DNA of 6,260 bases from contig JAEMPM010000003.1 of NCBI GenBank assembly GCA_022759285.1, positions 1-6,260 on the forward strand, in the 5' to 3' direction. This stretch comes from Thermocrinis sp. (GTDB lineage: Bacteria; Aquificota; Aquificia; Aquificales; Aquificaceae). Position 1 is the stretch's first letter; the number at the start of each line of letters is the position of its first letter. The notes below the pieces were generated by a model. It did no database searches and was not told where the DNA came from. It saw only the letters and a program-made list of their open reading frames with translations. Of the stretch, positions 1 to 5,718 are shown piece by piece. The position numbers and the translations under genes were made by a program.

Positions 1-162
1 AAGCCTATTGGAAAAAAGCATAACCTTGGTTTTCTCCTTTGGGCTATTATGAGGAGTGCAGGATAGGGTGAGGAGAAAGTCAGCTCCTTTAGAGGCTGAG
101 GGGACATCCCGATGAGGGACTTTTAGAACAGCCTCAGCTTATAAGGACTGTAGAATATACTT
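1..162. other. Non-coding region with nested stem-loops before queA
   Basis: No convincing gene lies here. Plus-strand frames close early (stops at 21-23, 50-52 and 64-66), so at most a few C-terminal residues of an upstream gene could be present. The right half is rich in potential RNA structure. AGGCTGAGG at 93-101 pairs with CCTCAGCTT at 132-140, giving nine pairs including one G-U. Inside that stem, TCCC (107-110) can pair with GGGA (116-119) around a GATGA loop. GGAG (72-75) can also pair with CTCC (84-87), and CTCCT (34-38) with AGGAG (52-56). This could be a leader RNA, the 3' part of a small RNA gene entering from the left, or an attenuator. No riboswitch class was recognised, and no run of T follows the large stem, so it is not a typical terminator. 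Short stretches resemble RNase P RNA; see the findings. Confidence 0.4.
151..156 (+). promoter_or_regulatory. Possible -10 box directly before queA
   Basis: TAGAAT lies six bases before the queA ATG and fits the TANNNT pattern. A transcript from it would begin at or very near the A of the ATG and would be leaderless. This agrees with the lack of a good ribosome-binding site: the nearest purine-rich stretch, AAGGAC at 143-148, is too far upstream. No recognisable -35 box sits 16 to 18 bases upstream, so the call is weak. Confidence 0.3.
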
Positions 163-1167
163 ATGAACTTAAAGGACTTTGACTACTACCTTCCGCCAGA
201 ACTAATTGCCAAGTATCCAGCAGTTCCACGCCACAGCGCAAGGCTTATGGTTTTGAACAGGAAAGACAAAAGCATAAAGCACGACGTTTTCTGGAACCTT
301 CCTCAATACTTGGAGGAAGGAGACCTTTTGGTCTTTAACAACTCAAAGGTTTTGCCAGCAAGACTTTACGGTAGAAAACCTACCGGTGGCAAGGTAGAGA
401 TTTTGCTAACAGACTACATAGACAAATACACTTGGGATGCCCTAATAGGAGGAAAGGGTATAAGAGAGGGCATCAAAATATTGGTGGCAGAAGATTTTGA
501 AGTGGAAGTTTTAAAACACATAGAAGGTGGCAAATTCAGAGTAAGACTCCTCACAGAAGACCCTGCAAAGGCTTTGGACAAATATGGAAAGATCCCAATC
601 CCTCCTTATCTTGAAAGGGAAGAGGAAGAAATAGACAAGGTCTATTATCAGACAGTATTTGCCCAGGAGGAGGGTTCCGTTGCTGCACCTACCGCGTCTT
701 TACACTTTTCTGAGGAATTACTTCAAAGGCTGAAGGAATTTGGCATAAAAACCGCTTTTGTAACCTTGCATGTGTCTTATGGCACCTTCAAACCAGTAAA
801 AGTGGAAAGGATAGAGGAGCACCGCGTAGACCCAGAATACGTAAAAATTCCCAAGGAAACGGTGGATTTGATAATGGAGACTAAAGAGAAGGGTAAGAAG
901 GTAATAGCAGTAGGTACCACCGTAGTCAGGGCCCTTGAGACTAGGCCCTTTGAACCCTTTGAAGGATGGACAGACCTTTACATTTATCCGGGCTACCAGT
1001 TTAAAGTGGTAGATAGGCTGATAACAAATTTTCATCTCCCAAGGTCTTCCTTACTCTTTTTGGTTTGTGCCTTTGGCGGTAGGGAATTTATACTCTCCGC
1101 TTACAAAGAGGCTGTAGAAAAGAAATACGGGTTTTACAGCTACGGAGATGGTATGCTCATTCTGTAA
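163..1167 (+). CDS. queA: S-adenosylmethionine:tRNA ribosyltransferase-isomerase QueA
   Basis: QueA transfers and isomerises the ribosyl part of S-adenosylmethionine onto 7-aminomethyl-7-deazaguanine at the tRNA wobble base, making epoxyqueuosine, the penultimate step of queuosine synthesis. The 334-residue length is usual for the family. Recognisable blocks are the N-terminal DFDYYLPPELIAKYP start, VFNNSKVLPARLYG (57-70), GKIPIPPYL (142-150), YQTVFA with GSVAAPTASLHF (162-182), IAVGTTVVRALET (248-260), TDLYIYPGY (270-278), LITNFHLPRSSLL (286-298) and a terminal FYSYGD. The N-terminus aligns with the family start, which supports the ATG at 163 although no good ribosome-binding site precedes it. 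Two oddities: the usual LHVGxGTF block reads LHVSYGTF (202-209), and the usual EHxMHxE block reads EHRVDPE (219-225). These look like lineage variation rather than decay, because the frame is intact. The gene is followed after 34 bases by a flagellar rod gene and may be co-transcribed with it. Confidence 0.96.
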   Translation: MNLKDFDYYLPPELIAKYPAVPRHSARLMVLNRKDKSIKHDVFWNLPQYLEEGDLLVFNNSKVLPARLYGRKPTGGKVEILLTDYIDKYTWDALIGGKGIREGIKILVAEDFEVEVLKHIEGGKFRVRLLTEDPAKALDKYGKIPIPPYLEREEEEIDKVYYQTVFAQEEGSVAAPTASLHFSEELLQRLKEFGIKTAFVTLHVSYGTFKPVKVERIEEHRVDPEYVKIPKETVDLIMETKEKGKKVIAVGTTVVRALETRPFEPFEGWTDLYIYPGYQFKVVDRLITNFHLPRSSLLFLVCAFGGREFILSAYKEAVEKKYGFYSYGDGMLIL

Positions 1168-1185
1168 AAATGTGATAAATTTTTA
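1165..1185. repeat. AT-only inverted repeat over the queA stop codon
   Basis: TAAAAAT (1165-1171) and ATTTTTA (1179-1185) are perfect inverted arms around a 7-base spacer, GTGATAA. The left arm contains the queA stop codon. The stem is all A-T, so as RNA it would be weak in a thermophile, and it is not a convincing terminator. It could be a protein-binding palindrome or a chance product of AT-rich spacer DNA. Confidence 0.4.
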
Positions 1186-1190
1186 GCCTT

Positions 1191-1196
1191 AGGAGG
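1191..1196 (+). promoter_or_regulatory. Strong ribosome-binding site of the flagellar rod gene
   Basis: AGGAGG lies five bases before the ATG at 1202, in the spacer after queA. It fixes the start of the rod gene and contrasts with queA, which has no comparable site. Confidence 0.85.
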
Positions 1197-1201
1197 GAAA
1201 A

Positions 1202-1927
1202 ATGGCCATAGATTATCAGGGTGTTTATGTACTCTCAAGCGGAATGCTTTTGCAGGAAAGAAAGTTAGAAATTATCACCAACAACTTGGCCAATGTGGAT
1301 ACACCTGCCTTTAAGATGGATGTAGGGCTTGTAAGCCTTTGGGACACACCCAACGGACAGAGGGAGGTGGATAACTCCCCAGAGAATCCCACCAACAACT
1401 TTGTGTATCCTTTGATGGAAAGGGTGAGCGTTGTAATGCTTCAGGGTCCAATAAGAGAAACAGGAAATCCCTTGGATTTGGCTATAGAAGGAGATGGCTT
1501 CTTTGCGGTGAGGTCAGAGGGTCGGATTTTTTACACAAGGAAGGGAAACTTTCGTATAGACAGGGAGGGATACTTGGTCAATGAACTGGGTATGAGGGTG
1601 TTGGACGAAGAAGGCAGGGATATAAGAGTGGCTGGTAATCTGAAGGTAGCCCCCGATGGCTCCCTCTTTACAGAAGGAGGGCCCATAGGAAGGCTTGGTG
1701 TATACACTTTAAATCAGCCTCAAAAGGTGGGAAGGGACCTGTTTACTGGTCAGCCCCAGAGGGCTCGGAACTTCAAGGTAATGCAGGGCTTTTTGGAAGG
1801 CTCCAACGTAAATCCTATACTTGAAATGACAAAGCTTATTGAGACCCATAGGGCTCATGAGGCTTATTCCAACCTAATAAGGGCACTGGACCAAACCCAC
1901 GAAAAGGCGATTAACAGCTTAGTCTAA
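1202..1927 (+). CDS. flgF: Flagellar basal-body rod protein, FlgF/FlgG family
   Basis: This is a structural protein of the flagellar rod, which carries torque from the motor across the periplasm to the hook. It is exported by the flagellar type III apparatus, so no Sec signal peptide is expected and none is seen. The 241 residues show the N-terminal rod motif ITNNLANVDTPAFK (25-38), the central hallmark QGPIRETGNPLDLAIEGDGF (81-100), YTRKGNFRIDREGYLVN (111-127), and the C-terminal rod domain QGFLEGSNVNPILEMTKLIE (195-214) followed by a heptad-like helix to the end. The N- and C-terminal helices are the parts that pack in the rod. FlgF and FlgG are close paralogues. The short length and the ALDQTHEKAINSL ending favour the proximal rod protein FlgF, but FlgG cannot be excluded. 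No other flagellar gene is in the window. The stop codon overlaps that of the convergent exonuclease gene. Confidence 0.9.
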   Translation: MAIDYQGVYVLSSGMLLQERKLEIITNNLANVDTPAFKMDVGLVSLWDTPNGQREVDNSPENPTNNFVYPLMERVSVVMLQGPIRETGNPLDLAIEGDGFFAVRSEGRIFYTRKGNFRIDREGYLVNELGMRVLDEEGRDIRVAGNLKVAPDGSLFTEGGPIGRLGVYTLNQPQKVGRDLFTGQPQRARNFKVMQGFLEGSNVNPILEMTKLIETHRAHEAYSNLIRALDQTHEKAINSLV

Positions 1928-2787
1928 AACAGGCTTTTCTGAGCAAAGATTTTATCCAAGTCCTTTATTATGCTTTTCATCTCAAGCTTTTCTAGCTTTT
2001 TCCTCAATGCGGACAAGTTTGGCTCTTTTCGTTTTAGCTCTCCGATATCTATGTTTAGGTCCTCGGGCGGTCTCAACTTTACCAGCCAGTAAGACAGCTC
2101 TAAGCTATTTTTATCTGCATGAGGAAACAACTTTTTAAACTCGTCCCAGCGGGCTAAGATGTTTTCTACAGAGCCAAAGGTGTTAATAAGGTTTATGGCG
2201 GTTTTTGGCCCTACTCCCTTCACACCTTCTATGTTGTCCGTTTTATCCCCCACTAAGGCGAGGTAATCTGCGAGCTTTTGGGGAGGCACACCAAACTTTT
2301 CCATAACCTTGTTTTCGTCAAAGACCTCCTCGGAAATAGGGTTTATCACCACCACTTGATTTCCTTCCACCAACTGCAAAACATCCTTGTCTGGAGAGTA
2401 TATCTTGACCTTAAAGCCTTCCTTTTTAACCTTTTGTGTAAGATAGGCAATCAGATCGTCCGCTTCGTAGCCGGGCATTTCCAAAAGCTTTATACCAAGC
2501 AGGTTTATTAACTCCTTTATGACGGGTATTTGGACCTTCAGAGGATCTGGAGTGGGTGGCCTCTTACTTTTGTACTCAGAATAGGCAAGCTTTCTCTGAG
2601 TGGGTGCAGGCAGATCGAAGGCAATTGCCATGTAGTTAGGTTTTTCCGTTTTCAGTATAGCCAAAATAGACCTCAAAAAGCCGTATATGGCTCCTGTAGG
2701 AAAGCCCGAGCTTGTGGATAGAGGCGGCAGGGCGAAAAAACTCCTATAAAGAAAGGCAGATCCATCGAAAATATAAAGCACTTTCAT
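1924..2787 (-). CDS. Stand-alone 5'-3' exonuclease (PolA-type 5' nuclease)
   Basis: This metal-dependent 5' nuclease cuts 5' flaps and RNA primers during Okazaki fragment maturation and repair. In most bacteria it is the N-terminal domain of DNA polymerase I. Here it ends at 287 residues with no polymerase attached, an arrangement known in Aquifex. The family acidic residues are visible in order: D8 in FDGSAFLYR, FD at 57-58, the R65 and YKSKR (72-76) arch region, EADD at 108-111, SPDKD with D133 and D135, and GDKTDN with D181 and D184. The helix-hairpin-helix GVKGVGPKTAINLI (188-201) follows and binds DNA. All metal ligands appear intact, so activity is expected. The ATG at 2787 overlaps the thiE stop as ATGA, and no good Shine-Dalgarno precedes it, which suggests translational coupling to thiE. 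The TAG stop overlaps the stop of the convergent rod gene. Confidence 0.94.
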   Translation of the reverse strand: MKVLYIFDGSAFLYRSFFALPPLSTSSGFPTGAIYGFLRSILAILKTEKPNYMAIAFDLPAPTQRKLAYSEYKSKRPPTPDPLKVQIPVIKELINLLGIKLLEMPGYEADDLIAYLTQKVKKEGFKVKIYSPDKDVLQLVEGNQVVVINPISEEVFDENKVMEKFGVPPQKLADYLALVGDKTDNIEGVKGVGPKTAINLINTFGSVENILARWDEFKKLFPHADKNSLELSYWLVKLRPPEDLNIDIGELKRKEPNLSALRKKLEKLEMKSIIKDLDKIFAQKSLF

Positions 2788-3425
2788 ATGGAGTAGAGCT
2801 TTTCTCTGTAATAGCTTCTGCAGGCAGAAACCAATTCTTCCGTAGCCTTCTTTACATCTTCAAAACCAAGAATAGCAGAGACCACCGCAATGCCCTTAGC
2901 TCCCGCCGAGAGAACCTCTTTAACCCTGTAGTGTGTTATGCCCCCTATGGCGATAATGGGCTTTGAGGTCATCTTCACCGCCTGACGGAGGGCTTCTATG
3001 CCCACCAGTTTGTAATCCTTCTTTGTGGAAGTCTCATAAATAGAACCAAAGCCTATATAGTCTATGGGCAGGTGTTCTACCTCCCTGAGCTTTTCCAGAC
3101 TGTTGACTGAGTAGCCTATGTACATCTTATCACCCACTAACTTTCGCACCACATCCGGTGGTAAGTCATTCTCTCCCACATGAACACCGTCCGCAGAAAC
3201 CGCCAAGGCTAAATCCACCCTGTCGTTTACCACAAGCTCCACATTGTAGCGCTTAGTCAGTTCCCTGAGGACCAAAAGCTCCTCATACATCTGCCTTGAA
3301 GTTTTGTTTTTGAACCTATACTGAAGGGCGGTTATGCCCCCCTGTATGGCTTGTTCTATGGTACTTACAAGATCCCTGTCCTTGAAAAAGGCGTCGTCAG
3401 TTACCAAATATATGCTTAGGTTCAT
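2784..3425 (-). CDS. thiE: Thiamine-phosphate synthase ThiE
   Basis: ThiE joins hydroxymethylpyrimidine diphosphate and thiazole phosphate carboxylate to make thiamine phosphate, in the cytoplasm. The 213-residue TIM-barrel protein has the expected blocks: YLVTDD (6-11), LQYRFKNK (34-41), which replaces the common VQLREK and keeps Q35, R37 and K39, the metal and diphosphate site NDRVDLALAVSADGVHVG (67-84), TSTKK (132-136) in the thiazole phosphate loop, and IAIGGI (158-163) near the C-terminal phosphate site. One departure is IGYSVNS (103-109), where the family usually has IGxSTHS; the change of His to Asn may alter the active-site edge. The ATG at 3425 lies 7 bases after the upstream stop with only a weak GAG before it, so reinitiation after the CoA-binding gene is likely. 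No TPP riboswitch is seen upstream, and no other thiamine gene is in the window. Confidence 0.93.
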   Translation of the reverse strand: MNLSIYLVTDDAFFKDRDLVSTIEQAIQGGITALQYRFKNKTSRQMYEELLVLRELTKRYNVELVVNDRVDLALAVSADGVHVGENDLPPDVVRKLVGDKMYIGYSVNSLEKLREVEHLPIDYIGFGSIYETSTKKDYKLVGIEALRQAVKMTSKPIIAIGGITHYRVKEVLSAGAKGIAVVSAILGFEDVKKATEELVSACRSYYREKLYSI

Positions 3426-3432
3426 TGCTCAA

Positions 3433-3852
3433 TTAAAGATAACCAGCTTCCACGCCGATGCAAGCGTTCCAAACCACTTTTATTTTGTCTTTGTACTTTT
3501 CTATCACCTCCATGTTTTCACAGCCTGGCTGGAGCCATACGCACTTGGCACCTACCTTTAGGGCTTCCTCAAAAATGGGCTCTATGTAAGCTGGATTTCG
3601 AAAAACATTAACTATATCAATGGGCTCCGGTACCTCCTCTAGAGAGGAAAGAACCTTTATTCCCAAAATCTCTTGTCCTGCGTACTTGGGATTGACAAAA
3701 TATACCTTGTGCATTCCCTTATTTATCACCCTTTCGCTAACGTAGTAGGAGGGCCTTTCAGGGGTAGGGGATATTCCCACCACTACAACAATTTTGGCAT
3801 TCTTTAAAACCTCAAGGGCGTCATCTTGATGTGAATGATGAAGTTCCGTCAT
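3433..3852 (-). CDS. CoA-binding domain protein, YccU-like
   Basis: This is a small Rossmann-fold protein of the CoA_binding_2 (YccU/YneT) family, which binds coenzyme A in the members studied; its physiological role is unclear. In 139 residues it shows the nucleotide loop VVVVGISPTPERPSYYV (22-38), FVNPKY (52-57), EILGIKVLSSLEEVPEPIDI (61-80) leading to NVFR (82-85), GAKCVWLQPG (101-110) and a terminal NACIGVEAGYL replacing the usual DxCxxxE. The length is usual for the family. The only ATG that keeps the domain intact is at 3852, so the gene overlaps the end of gcvPA by 32 bp in another frame. The N-terminal HHSHQDD stretch lies within this overlap. The nearest Shine-Dalgarno-like GAGG is 13 bases from the ATG, longer than ideal, while a perfect TATAAT lies 7 bases before it. 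Neighbouring genes give no clear clue to its role. Confidence 0.88.
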   Translation of the reverse strand: MTELHHSHQDDALEVLKNAKIVVVVGISPTPERPSYYVSERVINKGMHKVYFVNPKYAGQEILGIKVLSSLEEVPEPIDIVNVFRNPAYIEPIFEEALKVGAKCVWLQPGCENMEVIEKYKDKIKVVWNACIGVEAGYL

Positions 3853-5176
3853 GGGAGATATTATACCTCAATCTTTCCACAAGCTGGTCCATTTCCTCCT
3901 TCGTTCTCTTTTCGGTGACTGCTATCAAAAGCTGATCCTTGTATCCAAACCTGTCAAGCCTTATACCAAAGAGAAATCCTTCCTCTATGAGCTTTTGGTG
4001 GAGTTCTTGGGCTTTTGGATGTTTTACGGGGAACTCCCAGAGGTGTTTTCCGCCAAAAGGTATTTCAAAGCCAAGGTTCAAGAGTTTTTCCTTTAGATAC
4101 ATTGCCTTGGAAAGGCTCTGGATGGCGACTTCCCTCATTCCCTCCCTTCCAAGTAGGACCATGTATAGTAAATTTGCCAAGGCTACTAGGTTCTGATTGG
4201 TGCATATGTTGGAAGTTGCCCTCTCCCTTCTTATATGCTGTTCTCTGGTCTGCAACACCAACGTAAAGGCTCTCCTTCCCTCAATGTCCTCCGCTAAACC
4301 CACCAATCTACCAGGCATCTTCCTTACGTACTCCATCTTGGTAGCAAAAAAGCCCACATAGGGACCACCAAAGTTCAAGAAGGCACCCATCTGCTGACCT
4401 TCTCCAACCACTATGTCTGCACCAAAGGAGCCCGGTGGCTTTAGTATGCTGAGGGCTATGGGATCTGCAACCACCACAAAGGGAACTTCATATTTCTTTG
4501 CCAGATAGGAAATTTCCTTTAGGGGTTCCAAAAAGCCAAAGAAGTTTGGCTGTTGCACTGCCAAGGCGTGGCATTCTCCATCCTTAAGTAGCTCCTCCAA
4601 GCGGTCAAGGTCTGTAGTACCCTCTTCCGTAAGGTTTACCACTCGGATCTCATCTTTGTAGCCAAAGAGATAGGTTTGAACCACCTGCCTGTAAAGTGGA
4701 TTTATACCTTCTGTTAGCACTACCCTTTTTCCTCTTCCTTTTATTGCCCTTGCCATAAGAACCGCTTCCGCCAAAGCAGAGCCACCATCGTACATGCTTG
4801 CGTTAGCGCAGTCCATACCAGTTAGCTCACATATCAAGGTCTGATATTCAAATAGTGCCTGGAGGGTTCCCTGAGATGCTTCCGCTTGGTATGGAGTATA
4901 GGCAGTCAAGAACTCTCCCCTACTTAAAATTTGCCATATAGCTGAGGGGATTATTCGGTCGTAAGCACCACCACCTGCAAAGTATACGAGGGATCTGTTG
5001 AGACTTGCAAGCTCCTTGAAATATCTTCTCAGTTCTTCCTCTGACTTGGGCTCTGGTAGATTTTGGGGAGGCTCCAAAAGGGAAGGGTCAATGTGGGAAA
5101 ATAGGTCTTCTAAAGAAGAAAGACCTAAATTTTGAAGTATTTCCCTAACTTCTTTGTCCGAGTGAGGTATAAACAT
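3821..5176 (-). CDS. gcvPA: Glycine dehydrogenase (decarboxylating) subunit 1, GcvPA
   Basis: This is the first subunit of the two-part P-protein of the glycine cleavage system, which decarboxylates glycine and passes the aminomethyl group to lipoyl-GcvH. It is recognised by FIPHSDKEVREIL (2-14), GGGAYDRIIPSAIW, the block TAYTPYQAEASQGTLQALFE, LTGMDCANASMYDGGSALAE, QQPNFFGFL, GADIVVGEGQ, FGGPYVGFFATK and TREQHIRRERATSNICTNQN. The PLP-binding lysine of the P-protein is on the partner GcvPB, so its absence here is expected; gcvPB is not in the window. At 451 residues the protein is near family length, but the last dozen residues (NISHDGTSSFTSR) run past where the conserved C-terminal helix normally ends and coincide with the overlap with the next gene. 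The ATG at 5176 directly follows the gcvH stop (TAAATG) with no spacer, and AAGGAAAGG at the end of gcvH serves as ribosome-binding site. Confidence 0.96.
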   Translation of the reverse strand: MFIPHSDKEVREILQNLGLSSLEDLFSHIDPSLLEPPQNLPEPKSEEELRRYFKELASLNRSLVYFAGGGAYDRIIPSAIWQILSRGEFLTAYTPYQAEASQGTLQALFEYQTLICELTGMDCANASMYDGGSALAEAVLMARAIKGRGKRVVLTEGINPLYRQVVQTYLFGYKDEIRVVNLTEEGTTDLDRLEELLKDGECHALAVQQPNFFGFLEPLKEISYLAKKYEVPFVVVADPIALSILKPPGSFGADIVVGEGQQMGAFLNFGGPYVGFFATKMEYVRKMPGRLVGLAEDIEGRRAFTLVLQTREQHIRRERATSNICTNQNLVALANLLYMVLLGREGMREVAIQSLSKAMYLKEKLLNLGFEIPFGGKHLWEFPVKHPKAQELHQKLIEEGFLFGIRLDRFGYKDQLLIAVTEKRTKEEMDQLVERLRYNISHDGTSSFTSR

Positions 5177-5707
5177 TTACCTTTCCTTTTCTTCGTATCC
5201 TATCTCTTCTTCTGGCAGGGCTTCCAAAGACTCCTCTATAACTTCTCCCGTTTCCTCCTCCGGCAGGTTCAGGCTCACCTTTTCTCCTTTTTCTTCCATT
5301 ACGATCTCTGCAAGGATCCCCGCATACTCCTTTGGAGATAGAAGATCCTCTACTTCAGAGGGATCCTTAAGCTCTAAAACCACCATCCAACCATCCTCAT
5401 AGGGAGATTCATTTACAAGACCCGGCTCATCATTCAAAGTCTCATTTACTTCCACCACACTACCAGACAGAGGTGTATAGACAGGGGATACACTCTTTAC
5501 CGATTCCACGTTAGCCAATGTGTCTCCAACTTCAAACTCCTCACCTACCGAAGGAAGGTCTACATAAACTACGTCTCCTAATTCCTTTTGGGCATAATCG
5601 GTTATACCCACCCAAGCCCTGTTTCCTTTTACTAAAGCCCATTCGTGATCTTTGGTGTAATATCTATCCGCCTTCACCAAATACTTTCCTACCCATATGT
5701 CTTCCAT
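5177..5707 (-). CDS. gcvH: Glycine cleavage system H protein with long acidic C-terminal tail
   Basis: GcvH is the lipoyl carrier that shuttles the aminomethyl group between the P, T and L proteins. The core shows YYTKDHEWA (16-24), VGITDYAQKELGDVVYVDLP (33-52), the lipoylation site NVESVKSVSPVYTPLSG (66-82) with K71 as the modified lysine, VNETLNDEPGLVNESPYEDG (87-106) and a C-terminal helix ending near 136. Classical GcvH is about 125 to 130 residues. This one has 176: an N-terminal stretch of about ten residues before the usual start, and about 40 residues after the domain, very rich in Glu and probably disordered. The direct junction with gcvPA argues for a role in glycine cleavage. Aquificales carry several GcvH-like proteins, some linked to the sulfur-oxidising heterodisulfide-reductase-like pathway, so a second role cannot be excluded. 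The start is fixed by a strong ribosome-binding site. Confidence 0.93.
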   Translation of the reverse strand: MEDIWVGKYLVKADRYYTKDHEWALVKGNRAWVGITDYAQKELGDVVYVDLPSVGEEFEVGDTLANVESVKSVSPVYTPLSGSVVEVNETLNDEPGLVNESPYEDGWMVVLELKDPSEVEDLLSPKEYAGILAEIVMEEKGEKVSLNLPEEETGEVIEESLEALPEEEIGYEEKER

Positions 5708-5712
5708 GGCAA

Positions 5713-5718
5713 CCTCCT
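5713..5718 (-). promoter_or_regulatory. Strong ribosome-binding site of gcvH
   Basis: On the minus strand AGGAGG ends five bases before the gcvH ATG. Its first base is also the last base of the stop codon of the upstream 154-residue gene, so ribosomes finishing that gene stop on the gcvH initiation site. This supports the gcvH start at 5707, including the N-terminal extension. Confidence 0.85.

Noticed and set aside
1..66. C-terminal tail of an upstream plus-strand gene
   Set aside because: Three frames are open for 6 to 21 residues from the edge and none has a family signature, so no frame can be chosen.
1..107. Minus-strand reading frame open from an ATG at 107 to the left edge
   Set aside because: No ribosome-binding site, unusual proline-rich composition with no recognisable motif, and it lies antisense to the structured RNA-like region. 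It cannot be followed beyond the edge.
718..1035. 105-residue minus-strand frame inside queA
   Set aside because: It is antisense to conserved QueA motifs, has no ribosome-binding site and looks like a shadow frame.
1984..2001. Terminator for the rod gene: AAGCT, 5-base loop, AGCTT, then three more T
   Set aside because: The stem has only five pairs, two of them G-C, too weak for a thermophile, and it lies inside exonuclease coding sequence whose Lys/Leu/Glu codons explain the pattern.
5176..5707. GcvH as a sulfur-oxidation lipoate carrier of the heterodisulfide-reductase-like pathway
   Set aside because: The gene directly abuts gcvPA and no heterodisulfide-reductase-like gene is in the window, so the glycine cleavage role is the simpler reading.
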